Below are positions 8,829 to 16,063 of a DNA stretch of 64,000 nucleotides, one piece after another (the stretch's first letter is position 1; each line of letters opens with the position of its first letter). The translations under genes and the position numbers were made by a program. The stretch comes from Tateyamaria sp. Alg231-49 (GTDB lineage: Bacteria > Pseudomonadota > Alphaproteobacteria > Rhodobacterales > Rhodobacteraceae): assembly GCF_900143535.1 (NCBI RefSeq), contig NZ_FRFA01000001.1, forward strand, positions 225,552 to 289,551, given 5' to 3'. The notes under the pieces were generated by a model that did no database searches, was not told the DNA's origin, and worked only from the letters and a program-made list of their open reading frames with translations.

Positions 8829-9296
8829 ATGACCTATCCCATGAGAATGAAAGACATCACGACCCAATTTGGCGCGCTGACTGTCAGCGAAGATGCCGGA
8901 ATGATTGTAAGACTGACCTGGGGTGTCTCGGGACGGTCCGACAGCTCAGATGTATTAGACGCCGCAGTCGCGCAGTTGGCCGAATATGATTCAGGCGCGC
9001 GCGAGGATTTTGACCTGCCGTTGCGTGTGAATGGCTCTCAGGTGCAACAGGACGTATGCACTGCCATGTCGCAGATTTCCTTTGGGGATACCTGCACCTA
9101 TGGCGATATTGCAAAACAACTTGGCATACCCGCACAAGTCGTCGGGCAGGCCTGCGGAGGCAATCCGATCCCGATCATAATCCCCTGCCACCGGGTGATG
9201 GGCGCCAAGGGTCTGACAGGGTTTTCCGGCGCTGGAGGCGTCGAGACAAAGGTGGCGCTGCTGCGCCATGAAGGCGCGGGCGGGTTCCTGATCTGA
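8829..9296 (+). CDS. ogt: Methylated-DNA--protein-cysteine S-methyltransferase
   Basis: This repair protein moves the alkyl group from O6-methylguanine to its own cysteine in a suicide reaction. The 155-residue product contains the active-site PCHRV at 119-123 (Cys120), the helix-turn-helix region around YGDIAKQLGIPAQVVGQACGGNP, and the GLTGFSGAGGVETK C-terminal motif. It is a single-domain Ogt-type enzyme without an Ada domain. The ATG at 8829 is preferred; another at 8841 is possible. It is transcribed divergently from the MFS gene, with about 120 bases between. Confidence 0.93.
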   Translation: MTYPMRMKDITTQFGALTVSEDAGMIVRLTWGVSGRSDSSDVLDAAVAQLAEYDSGAREDFDLPLRVNGSQVQQDVCTAMSQISFGDTCTYGDIAKQLGIPAQVVGQACGGNPIPIIIPCHRVMGAKGLTGFSGAGGVETKVALLRHEGAGGFLI

Positions 9297-9304
9297 GGTC
9301 CGCT

Positions 9305-10012
9305 TTAGCTCTGCGGGATCAGTTGCTGTGCGATCCCGGCAAATACCAAGTACAGCGATGTGACCACCAAGCCCCAGTGTGCCCAGCTTTCAGGGTGAAA
9401 TCCGACCCAAGCAGCCCAGCCCGCAAAGAAGGTCCAGGCCAGCGCGGTCGGTAATGTCAGCCACCTCCAGCGTTCTGTGCGCACGGGATGCACAAATTTC
9501 AAAGGCAGGAACATACCCACGGCCAATACGCCCACAAGCGCAAGCGACACCCAGAAATTCGGCTCAAGCGCAAAGATCACCAGCACAACCATATTCCAGC
9601 AGCCCGGAAACCCGGAAAACGAATTGTCTTTAGTTTTCATACGGGTATCTGCGAAATACAGGGCAGAGGCAAAAGTGATCAAGATGATCGCCACCCAGCC
9701 GGTCCACCCATCCATCAACCCGGACTTGAACAGGGCAAAGGCCGGGATGAAAACATAAGTCAGATAATCAATTATCAAATCGAGCAAAACGCCATCAAAT
9801 TCCGGCGCTTGGGTTTTGACGTGGTATCTGCGTGCAAGCGGCCCATCGATCCCGTCCACCACAAAAGCCACGACGAGCCACAAAAACATCAGATCCCATT
9901 TGGCATCGACTGCCGCCAGCATCGCAAGCATGGCAAACACAGCGCCCGTGGCAGTAAAAAGGTGGACACAGAGGGCGCGAAATTGTGTGGTCATCAAACT
10001 GTCATGATCCAT
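9305..10012 (-). CDS. pcs: Phosphatidylcholine synthase
   Basis: Pcs condenses CDP-diacylglycerol with choline to make phosphatidylcholine in the inner membrane, a pathway common in Rhizobium/Rhodobacter relatives. The 235 residues include eight or so hydrophobic segments and the CDP-alcohol phosphotransferase motif: D56-G57, A60-R61, G74, D78 and D82. The FPGCWNM segment after it is typical of Pcs rather than Pgs or Pss. It is convergent with the alkyltransferase gene and is a single-gene unit. Confidence 0.92.
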   Translation of the reverse strand: MDHDSLMTTQFRALCVHLFTATGAVFAMLAMLAAVDAKWDLMFLWLVVAFVVDGIDGPLARRYHVKTQAPEFDGVLLDLIIDYLTYVFIPAFALFKSGLMDGWTGWVAIILITFASALYFADTRMKTKDNSFSGFPGCWNMVVLVIFALEPNFWVSLALVGVLAVGMFLPLKFVHPVRTERWRWLTLPTALAWTFFAGWAAWVGFHPESWAHWGLVVTSLYLVFAGIAQQLIPQS

Positions 10013-10030
10013 AGCCGCGCAGGTTGCAAA

Positions 10031-10063
10031 TATAAAAAGACCGCGCCAGTGAATACGGCGCGG
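10031..10063 (-). terminator. Rho-independent terminator of the P460-type cytochrome gene
   Basis: On the minus strand CCGCGCC and GGCGCGG form a stem around a nine-base loop, followed by TCTTTTTATA. It lies about 30 bases after the stop at 10094. Confidence 0.8.
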
Positions 10064-10093
10064 CCAGACCAGAAAATCTGATCGACGTCTGGT

Positions 10094-10678
10094 TTATTGT
10101 GTCACACGTACCTCTTCGAGCGGATAGCCAAGGCTATCTTGTGCTTCCCACCCGACGTGACAGTCATGACAGAAGCTCTGCTTGACCTTCATGACTTTGC
10201 CGTTGGGTTGCAGGCCGGAATACAACCAGCCCCCGGCGTCGGGTGCTTCGTCCAGACCTACTTTTGTCATGATGAACAAAGGGCCCGGACGCGCAGCCTT
10301 TTTCTTGATCGAGACAGTGATAGATTCCTTGGCGAGGACAGACCCTATTGGCATCTCAAAGCCTTCCTCTTCGAACTTCAGGTATTGTTCGGCGGCGACG
10401 TCATTGGCGAAAGTATTCAAAAGACGGTTGCCGTGCGGACCCGCCACTGCGGGGCGCGTGGCCGTAGCCGCCCAAGAGCGATAGTTCGACCCGATGTCGT
10501 CACCTTCCTTGGCATACCCCGTGGCCATTTTTTCCTGCAAGCAATCGTACAGGACATTAATCTGCGTCTCGTCGAGATCAAAAGCATCTTCGACGGTGAT
10601 GGCGGTGCAATCTTGTGCGCTGGCGACACTGGCAGTGGCGACTGTCATGGCAGCGGCAATAGCTAGCTTACGGATCAT
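10094..10678 (-). CDS. Cytochrome P460 / cytochrome c'-beta family protein
   Basis: A 194-residue exported protein with a signal peptide ending ASA near residue 21. It has a single haem motif CHDCH at 170-174, near the C-terminus, and the P460-fold segment with GPLFIMTKVG followed by GGWLYSGL. Members are mostly beta-sheet cytochromes that either oxidise hydroxylamine (P460, with a lysine-haem crosslink) or bind nitric oxide (c'-beta). The lysine-rich KKKAA stretch could supply a crosslink, but which subtype this is cannot be decided by eye. It is a single-gene unit with a strong terminator. Confidence 0.8.
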   Translation of the reverse strand: MIRKLAIAAAMTVATASVASAQDCTAITVEDAFDLDETQINVLYDCLQEKMATGYAKEGDDIGSNYRSWAATATRPAVAGPHGNRLLNTFANDVAAEQYLKFEEEGFEMPIGSVLAKESITVSIKKKAARPGPLFIMTKVGLDEAPDAGGWLYSGLQPNGKVMKVKQSFCHDCHVGWEAQDSLGYPLEEVRVTQ

Positions 10679-10797
10679 TTTGAGGCCCTCTTGAATTAAA
10701 TGGTTCTGGCGTCGGTATACAGCAGTATGCCGTTAGCAATTCATGGCACAGCGCCCGCCTGCAGCAGCATCAAGATGGTGCACACTTTCGTGATTGC

Positions 10798-11718
10798 TCA
10801 AGCCTTTGGGTGGGCGCGCGCGTAGACGTCCATCAACCGGACCGTATCGACGGCCGTATAGGCCTGAGTGGTGGACAGCGAAGCATGTCCAAGAAGCTCC
10901 TGAATGGCGCGCAGATCACCGCCCGCATTCAGAAGGTGGGTTGCAAAGCTATGGCGCATCGCGTGAGGCGTGGCTGATGCAGGCAGGCCCAGTTGCATAC
11001 GCCCCTGCGCCATGACCTTTTGAATTGCACGCGGCGCCAAGGCACCCCCACGGATGGCACGAAACAACGGTCCATCGGCATCCAGATCATAAGGGCAAGC
11101 GACTCTGTAGGCTTCGACCGCTTGCCGCGCGGCCTCAATCACTGGCACGATCCGTTCTTTGCCGCCCTTGCCAGTGATACGCATCACCTCTGGCAATGGG
11201 GCATCCCGTACGGTCAGCCCCAGCGCCTCGGAAATCCGCAAGCCACACCCCCACAAAAGGGTGAGGACGGCGGTGTCGCGGAGCCCCACCCAAGGCTTGT
11301 CCGATTGCAGGGATGCGATGTCGAGCAGATCGCGCGCAGCTTCTTCTGAAACCGGACGGGGTAGCTTTTTGGTAAATTTGGGCGCGCGGGTGGACAATAC
11401 GGCCGTCGGTTCAAACCCTTCGCGTGTGCTAAGCCATTTGTAGAACGCCTTGACCGCAGACAGCTTGCGGGCGAGCGACCGTGGGCCAACGCCCCCACTG
11501 CGCGTGCGCGCCATCCAAGCACGCATGTCTTGCGTGTCGATCCGTGCCAGCGCCCCGAGGCCCTGAGTCTGCCCCGAATGTTCGGTCATGAAGGCAAGGA
11601 ACTCAGTGATGTCGCGCCCATAGGCGATTGTCGTGTTCTGCGCCGCCCCCTTGATCGCCTGCTGATGTGCCAGAAACTGTTCCAGCGCATCGCGTGCCGC
11701 AGGGGAGATCATGCTCAT
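10798..11718 (-). CDS. xerC: Site-specific tyrosine recombinase XerC
   Basis: XerC acts with XerD at dif to resolve chromosome dimers. The 306-residue protein has an N-terminal SAM-like core-binding domain and a C-terminal catalytic domain. The latter includes LWGCGLRISEALGL (first Arg), GKGGKERIVP (Lys), HAMRHSFATHLL (His-x-x-Arg), LGHASLSTTQAYT (His and Tyr). The start ATG at 11718 overlaps the DUF484 stop (ATGA); a TTG at 11727 is also open. The DUF484-xerC arrangement is common in proteobacteria. Confidence 0.94.
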   Translation of the reverse strand: MSMISPAARDALEQFLAHQQAIKGAAQNTTIAYGRDITEFLAFMTEHSGQTQGLGALARIDTQDMRAWMARTRSGGVGPRSLARKLSAVKAFYKWLSTREGFEPTAVLSTRAPKFTKKLPRPVSEEAARDLLDIASLQSDKPWVGLRDTAVLTLLWGCGLRISEALGLTVRDAPLPEVMRITGKGGKERIVPVIEAARQAVEAYRVACPYDLDADGPLFRAIRGGALAPRAIQKVMAQGRMQLGLPASATPHAMRHSFATHLLNAGGDLRAIQELLGHASLSTTQAYTAVDTVRLMDVYARAHPKA

Positions 11719-12422
11719 CCCAACCAACGCCGCATGGCACGTTCAAACACCCCGGTGAAAAAGGCCAGCAGATCGGTGCCCTGCTGAGGGCCGAACATGT
11801 GCGGGTCCTCTGCTCCGAGAACCAGAAGGCCAGGCAGGCGCGCATCGCCGAAATCAAGTTTCAAACACGCCTCAGAGCGAATCCAGTCGCCGGATGCGCC
11901 ATAAATTGCGGGATCGGCAGTTTGCACCTGACGCAATGTGACCTGACGGACCCCGCCTCCACGTCCTTGTGTCAGATAGCTGTCGATGAAACCCGGCTCG
12001 GCCACGCTTAGCACGTCACCCATACGTTTGATTGCCGGGTCATTGTCATTTTGAACCGACTCAAGCACCAGCTTGACCTCATCCACCCGCAGTATTTCGG
12101 CGACTTCGCCACCCAAATCACGCAGAAAAGGTTCAAATTCTAAGGGATCGAGCATGCGCAGGATCGCGCGGTGCACCTGATTGGTGCCCGCAAGGTTTTC
12201 GTAGGCCGCCGCAATTACAGAGCGGTGTGTGTCTTCGAGCCGATCAAGACGGGCTTCCAGACGTTCCATCGCAAGGCCGCGCAGGTCGACAATGTTGCCG
12301 CCCATCGACTTCTCGTTGGCTGCAATCAGCGCGTGCATCAAATCATTGTCGTCCAGAATCACATCGGGACGGGAAATAATCGCCTCTCGCAAGGCGTCAT
12401 CGATATCGGGTTGGCTGCTCAT
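11715..12422 (-). CDS. DUF484 family protein
   Basis: A 235-residue soluble protein of the DUF484 family, whose fold is GAF-like. It has a coiled N-terminal helix (ERLEARLDRLEDTHRSV near residue 51) and ends with the family-typical LLVLGAEDPHMFGPQQGTDLLAFF region. Function is not established; it sits next to xerC in many genomes. The start MSSQPDIDD at 12422 matches the family better than a further upstream start. Its stop overlaps the xerC start, so the two are translationally coupled. Confidence 0.88.
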   Translation of the reverse strand: MSSQPDIDDALREAIISRPDVILDDNDLMHALIAANEKSMGGNIVDLRGLAMERLEARLDRLEDTHRSVIAAAYENLAGTNQVHRAILRMLDPLEFEPFLRDLGGEVAEILRVDEVKLVLESVQNDNDPAIKRMGDVLSVAEPGFIDSYLTQGRGGGVRQVTLRQVQTADPAIYGASGDWIRSEACLKLDFGDARLPGLLVLGAEDPHMFGPQQGTDLLAFFTGVFERAMRRWLG

Positions 12423-12699
12423 ACCATGCTCATTTTTATTTTGCGGTTGTCTAACACGAACGCAGGACAAAATCTGCCCTTTGATGCGAAAAACTTTGTG
12501 CTTTGAGCGCGCTGTTGCTCATGGGCGTCAACGACGGGGAAGACAGCCCAACTTCTCCCCCTGTTTTTTGAACAACCAAAGGTAGATATGACGCTCACTA
12601 ACGCCACAGTGCTCCAGACCACTCACGGACAAGGGTCGACGGATTTTCCAAATTTCCGAGCCCAATAAGCGCTGTCTGGATGGGTCGGAAAACCCTGTT

Positions 12700-13353
12700 T
12701 TACAGGATTTTCTGGCCCGTTTTTGCCCAATCTTTCATAAACTGCTCAAGACCTGCATTGGTCAGCGGGTGGCTTGCCAGCTTCTTGATAACGTCCGGGG
12801 GGGCCGTGATCACGTCCGCGCCGATCCGCGCGCAATCCTGCACGTGATTTACCGACCGGATAGAGGCCGCGAGGATTTCTGTTTCATACCCATAGTTGTC
12901 GTAGATGGTGCGAATATCTTCGATCAGCTCCATCCCATCGATGTGGATGTCGTCCAGTCGTCCGATGAAAGGAGAGATAAAGGTCGCGCCTGCTTTGGCT
13001 GCCAGCAACGCTTGATTGGCGGAAAAGCACAATGTCACGTTGACCATCTTGCCTTCGCCCGACAGCACCTTGCACGCCTTGAGGCCATCCCAAGTCAGCG
13101 GCAATTTCACGGTGATGTTTTCAGCAATCTTGGCCAACTCACGCCCTTCGGCGATCATGGCGTCTGACTCGAGCGCCACCACTTCTGCGCTGACTGGACC
13201 ATCGACCAGATCACAAATCTCTTTCGTGACCTCCATAATGTCACGACCAGATTTAAGGATAAGGGATGGATTGGTGGTCACACCGTCGACCATGCCCAGG
13301 TCGTTCAACTCGGCGATGGCGTCAATCTCGGCTGTATCTACAAAGAATTTCAT
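12700..13353 (-). CDS. fsa: Fructose-6-phosphate aldolase / small transaldolase
   Basis: A 217-residue (beta/alpha)8 protein of the short transaldolase family. The Schiff-base lysine is K83 in NITVKLPLT, and the phosphate/active-site TTNPS is at 27-31. Proteins of this size are annotated either as transaldolase TalC, acting in the pentose phosphate pathway, or fructose-6-phosphate aldolase. Sequence alone does not separate them. It is a single gene divergent from priA, with 90 bases between the two starts. Confidence 0.92.
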   Translation of the reverse strand: MKFFVDTAEIDAIAELNDLGMVDGVTTNPSLILKSGRDIMEVTKEICDLVDGPVSAEVVALESDAMIAEGRELAKIAENITVKLPLTWDGLKACKVLSGEGKMVNVTLCFSANQALLAAKAGATFISPFIGRLDDIHIDGMELIEDIRTIYDNYGYETEILAASIRSVNHVQDCARIGADVITAPPDVIKKLASHPLTNAGLEQFMKDWAKTGQKIL

Positions 13354-13443
13354 CTCAGGGCCCTCTTGATGGCTTGGCGTTTGCTCAGGATGCCTTTACC
13401 TCATGGCGGGTGATGCTGAAACCCCTCATATGTTGGCGCTAAC

Positions 13444-15639
13444 ATGATTGACCCATCGTTTTTTGACGAAGGGGCGTTGGTGGCCGTGCTGACGACACAG
13501 CCGCTGGATCGTGCTTTGGATTACAAGGCACCGGAGGGCGGATGCCATCTGGGCGCCTTTGTCGAGGTGCCGCTGGGGCCTCGCAAGGTGCTGGGTGTGG
13601 TCTGGGGGCCGGGCAAGGGCGACTATGATTATGCCAAGGTGCGATCCGTGTTACGGGTGCTTGATGTCGCTCCGATGCGTGCAGAAATGCGGCGGTTTCT
13701 CGAAAAGGCTGCCGCCTACACCCTGACCCCGATGCCCGCCATGCTGCGCCTTGCCACACGTGCGCCGGGGTTGGGTGATCCTCCGTCTATGCGCAAGGTG
13801 TATCGCCGCGGCCCGGATGAACCAGACCGGATGACGGATGCGCGCAGGCGTGTTTTGGACTTTTTGGCCGAATACGGTGATCTGTCTTTTACTCTGAAAG
13901 AGTTGGCCGAGCTATCGGGTGTGACGTCGTCGGTTATCAAGGGGTTGGTGAAACAAGGTGCTGTAGCCGAAGAGGACAGCCCACGAGACCTGCCCTTTGC
14001 GCCGCTTGACCCAAATCTGCCCGGCAAAGAACTGACCGAGGATCAGGACCGTGCCGCCACGCATGTGGCCGAAGCGGTGCGCGCGGGCACATACGGCACG
14101 ACGCTGTTGCGTGGGGTAACGGGGTCTGGGAAGACCGAAGTCTACCTGGAAGCTGTCGCTGCCTGTTTGTCCGCTGGGCGACAAGCCCTTGTTCTGCTGC
14201 CAGAAATCGCATTGACGGCTGAGTTTTTAAAGCGGGTCGAGGTCCGGTTTGGGGCGCGCCCTGCCGAGTGGCATTCGGGCGCGACCATGACAGAGCGCCG
14301 GCGCATCTGGCGCATGATTGGACAAGGGCAGGCACAGCTGGTGATTGGGGCGCGTTCGGCCCTGTTTCTACCCTATCAGAACCTCGGCCTGATCGTTGTC
14401 GATGAAGAACACGACACCTCTTACAAGCAAGAGGACGGGGTGTTGTATAATGCCCGTGACATGGCAGTTCTGCGTGCTTCGTTGTTGGGCGCGCAGGTGG
14501 TCTTGTCGTCGGCAACGCCCAGTTTGGAAAGCTGGGCCAATGCCGAAAGCGGCAAATACACGCGCCTTGATCTGGAAGCCCGGTTTGGTCCAGCAGTCTT
14601 GCCCACGATGAAGACCATCGACATGCGCGCCGAGACTTTGCCATCAGACCGGTGGGTGTCGGACACGCTGAAAAGGGCTGTGGATCAACGGCTTGAGGCG
14701 GGCGAGCAGGCGATGCTGTTTCTCAACCGGCGTGGATATGCCCCGATCACCTTGTGCCGCGCCTGCGGGCATCAGGTGGGGTGTGATCAGTGTGATGCGC
14801 GCATGGTCGAACATCGGTTCCTGAAGCGGCTGATGTGCCATCAGTGCGGCGAGACCAAGCCGATGCCGACGGTGTGTCCATCCTGCGGAGCAGAGGACCG
14901 GATGGCCCCTGTCGGTCCCGGTGTCGAGCGTCTTGGCGAAGAGGCGGTCAAGCTGTTTCCCGATGCCCGCGTCGCTGTCCTGAGTTCAGATATGTATGGC
15001 TCTGCCCGCGCGCTGAAAGCTGAGATCGAGGGGATCGCAGCGGGCGGTGCGGACGTCGTGATTGGCACGCAACTTGTAGCAAAAGGTCATAACTTTCCGA
15101 ACCTTACACTGGTTGGAGTGATTGATGCGGACCTTGGCCTGCAAGGCTCAGACTTGCGCGCGGCAGAGCGCACGTTTCAGTTGATGCGCCAGGTCGCGGG
15201 TCGGGCCGGGAGGGCTGAAAAGCCCGGCACGGCGATGTTGCAAACCTTTCAACCCGAGCACCCCGTCATTCGCGCCATTCTGGCCGGAGATGAGGAAGGG
15301 TTTTGGCGCGCGGAAGCGGCCGAGCGCGAGGCGGCAGGTGTGCCGCCCTATGGACGTATGGCGGGCATTATCCTGAGCGGGCCGGACGCCGCGCAAGTGT
15401 TTGATGCGGCCAATGCGCTGGCACGCAATGCTGTGCCCCTTGCCCGAGTCGGGGCGCAGGTCTTTGGCCCCGCCCCTGCCCCAATCGCACGGATCAGAGG
15501 GCGGCACCGGGTGCGCTTGCTGGTCAAGGCGGGCAAGGGCGTGGCCTTGCAAAGCGCGATCGCGCAGTGGGTGTCGCAACTGCGTCTGAAGGGTGATATG
15601 CGGCTTGCTGTCGATATCGATCCGCAGAGTTTTTACTGA
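13444..15639 (+). CDS. priA: Primosomal protein N' (replication restart helicase PriA)
   Basis: PriA rebuilds replication forks after collapse. The 731 residues show the N-terminal fork-binding domain, Walker A GVTGSGKTE at 224-232, a DEEH box at 320-323 and eight zinc-binding cysteines at 438, 441, 447, 450, 465, 468, 478 and 481, followed by helicase motifs (GTQLVAKGHNFPNLTLV and QVAGRAGRA). Length and order match the family. It is monocistronic and is followed by a copy of the modular repeat at 15769-15825. Confidence 0.97.
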   Translation: MIDPSFFDEGALVAVLTTQPLDRALDYKAPEGGCHLGAFVEVPLGPRKVLGVVWGPGKGDYDYAKVRSVLRVLDVAPMRAEMRRFLEKAAAYTLTPMPAMLRLATRAPGLGDPPSMRKVYRRGPDEPDRMTDARRRVLDFLAEYGDLSFTLKELAELSGVTSSVIKGLVKQGAVAEEDSPRDLPFAPLDPNLPGKELTEDQDRAATHVAEAVRAGTYGTTLLRGVTGSGKTEVYLEAVAACLSAGRQALVLLPEIALTAEFLKRVEVRFGARPAEWHSGATMTERRRIWRMIGQGQAQLVIGARSALFLPYQNLGLIVVDEEHDTSYKQEDGVLYNARDMAVLRASLLGAQVVLSSATPSLESWANAESGKYTRLDLEARFGPAVLPTMKTIDMRAETLPSDRWVSDTLKRAVDQRLEAGEQAMLFLNRRGYAPITLCRACGHQVGCDQCDARMVEHRFLKRLMCHQCGETKPMPTVCPSCGAEDRMAPVGPGVERLGEEAVKLFPDARVAVLSSDMYGSARALKAEIEGIAAGGADVVIGTQLVAKGHNFPNLTLVGVIDADLGLQGSDLRAAERTFQLMRQVAGRAGRAEKPGTAMLQTFQPEHPVIRAILAGDEEGFWRAEAAEREAAGVPPYGRMAGIILSGPDAAQVFDAANALARNAVPLARVGAQVFGPAPAPIARIRGRHRVRLLVKAGKGVALQSAIAQWVSQLRLKGDMRLAVDIDPQSFY

Positions 15640-16042
15640 CTGTGTAAGCGTTTGCGCCATTGAACCGAGACGAGCGCCTCAGAGACCATCTTTTCATAAA
15701 GATTGTCACAAAAAACAGCCAATGCAGCATGCGGCAATCCGGAGGCCGCTTACGCGACGACATGTATTGGGGGCTCTGCCCCGTCGCTTGCGCGACTCCC
15801 CGTGGTATTTTCGGTCAGAAGAAACTGGGAGGCCGAAGCGGATTGGGCCCTTGGCCTCAAGCGCGTTTGCTGAACGGCGTCGTTGAATGGCATCGATATG
15901 CCCCGCATCTGCGAGGCCTTGTCCAAACCGACGCACATCTTACATCAGCGCGCGCCATTCGGTGGCCATTGCGCGGGCCACTTCGGAGGGGCAAGTCGCC
16001 CTGCCCGCTCCGCGTGTCGTCATCCATAGCGATGGTATGTAA
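15640..16042. other. Intergenic region between convergent priA and ileS
   Basis: About 400 bases without a supported gene. A 134-codon open frame runs through it on the plus strand, but it has no ribosome site, shows arginine/proline/cysteine composition typical of noncoding high-GC DNA, and matches no family I know. The region carries one modular repeat (15769-15825) and ends in the hairpin overlapping the ileS stop codon. Confidence 0.55.
15769..15825 (+). repeat. Modular gene-end repeat, copy A1
   Basis: Three parts in order: a stem-loop GGGG-CTCTG-CCCC type, a second small stem-loop GTCGC-TTG-CGCGAC, then a tail CTCCCCGTGGTATTTT ending in GTCAGAAGAA. The same order is seen on the minus strand at 61226-61290 and, with the second hairpin missing, at 19152-19195. 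It lies 130 bases after the priA stop, in the gene's orientation. Confidence 0.6.
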
Positions 16043-16063
16043 GGCGGAGGTACCCTCCGCCTA
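16041..16063 (-). repeat. Short gene-end palindrome, copy B1 (contains the ileS stop codon)
   Basis: On the minus strand the ileS stop TAG runs directly into GGCGGAGG-GTA-CCTCCGCC, then TTACA. The eight-pair hairpin begins at the last base of the stop codon. Similar elements follow the stops of frmA (59936-59960) and the Anbu gene (34216-34238). Confidence 0.6.

Noticed and set aside
8708-8830. Extended N-terminus for the MFS transporter
   Set aside because: The extension overlaps the divergent alkyltransferase upstream region and carries no membrane or domain signal.
12588-12668. 26-codon open frame with AAAGGT before its ATG
   Set aside because: Too short to judge; no membrane, motif or terminator support, unlike the 36195 gene.
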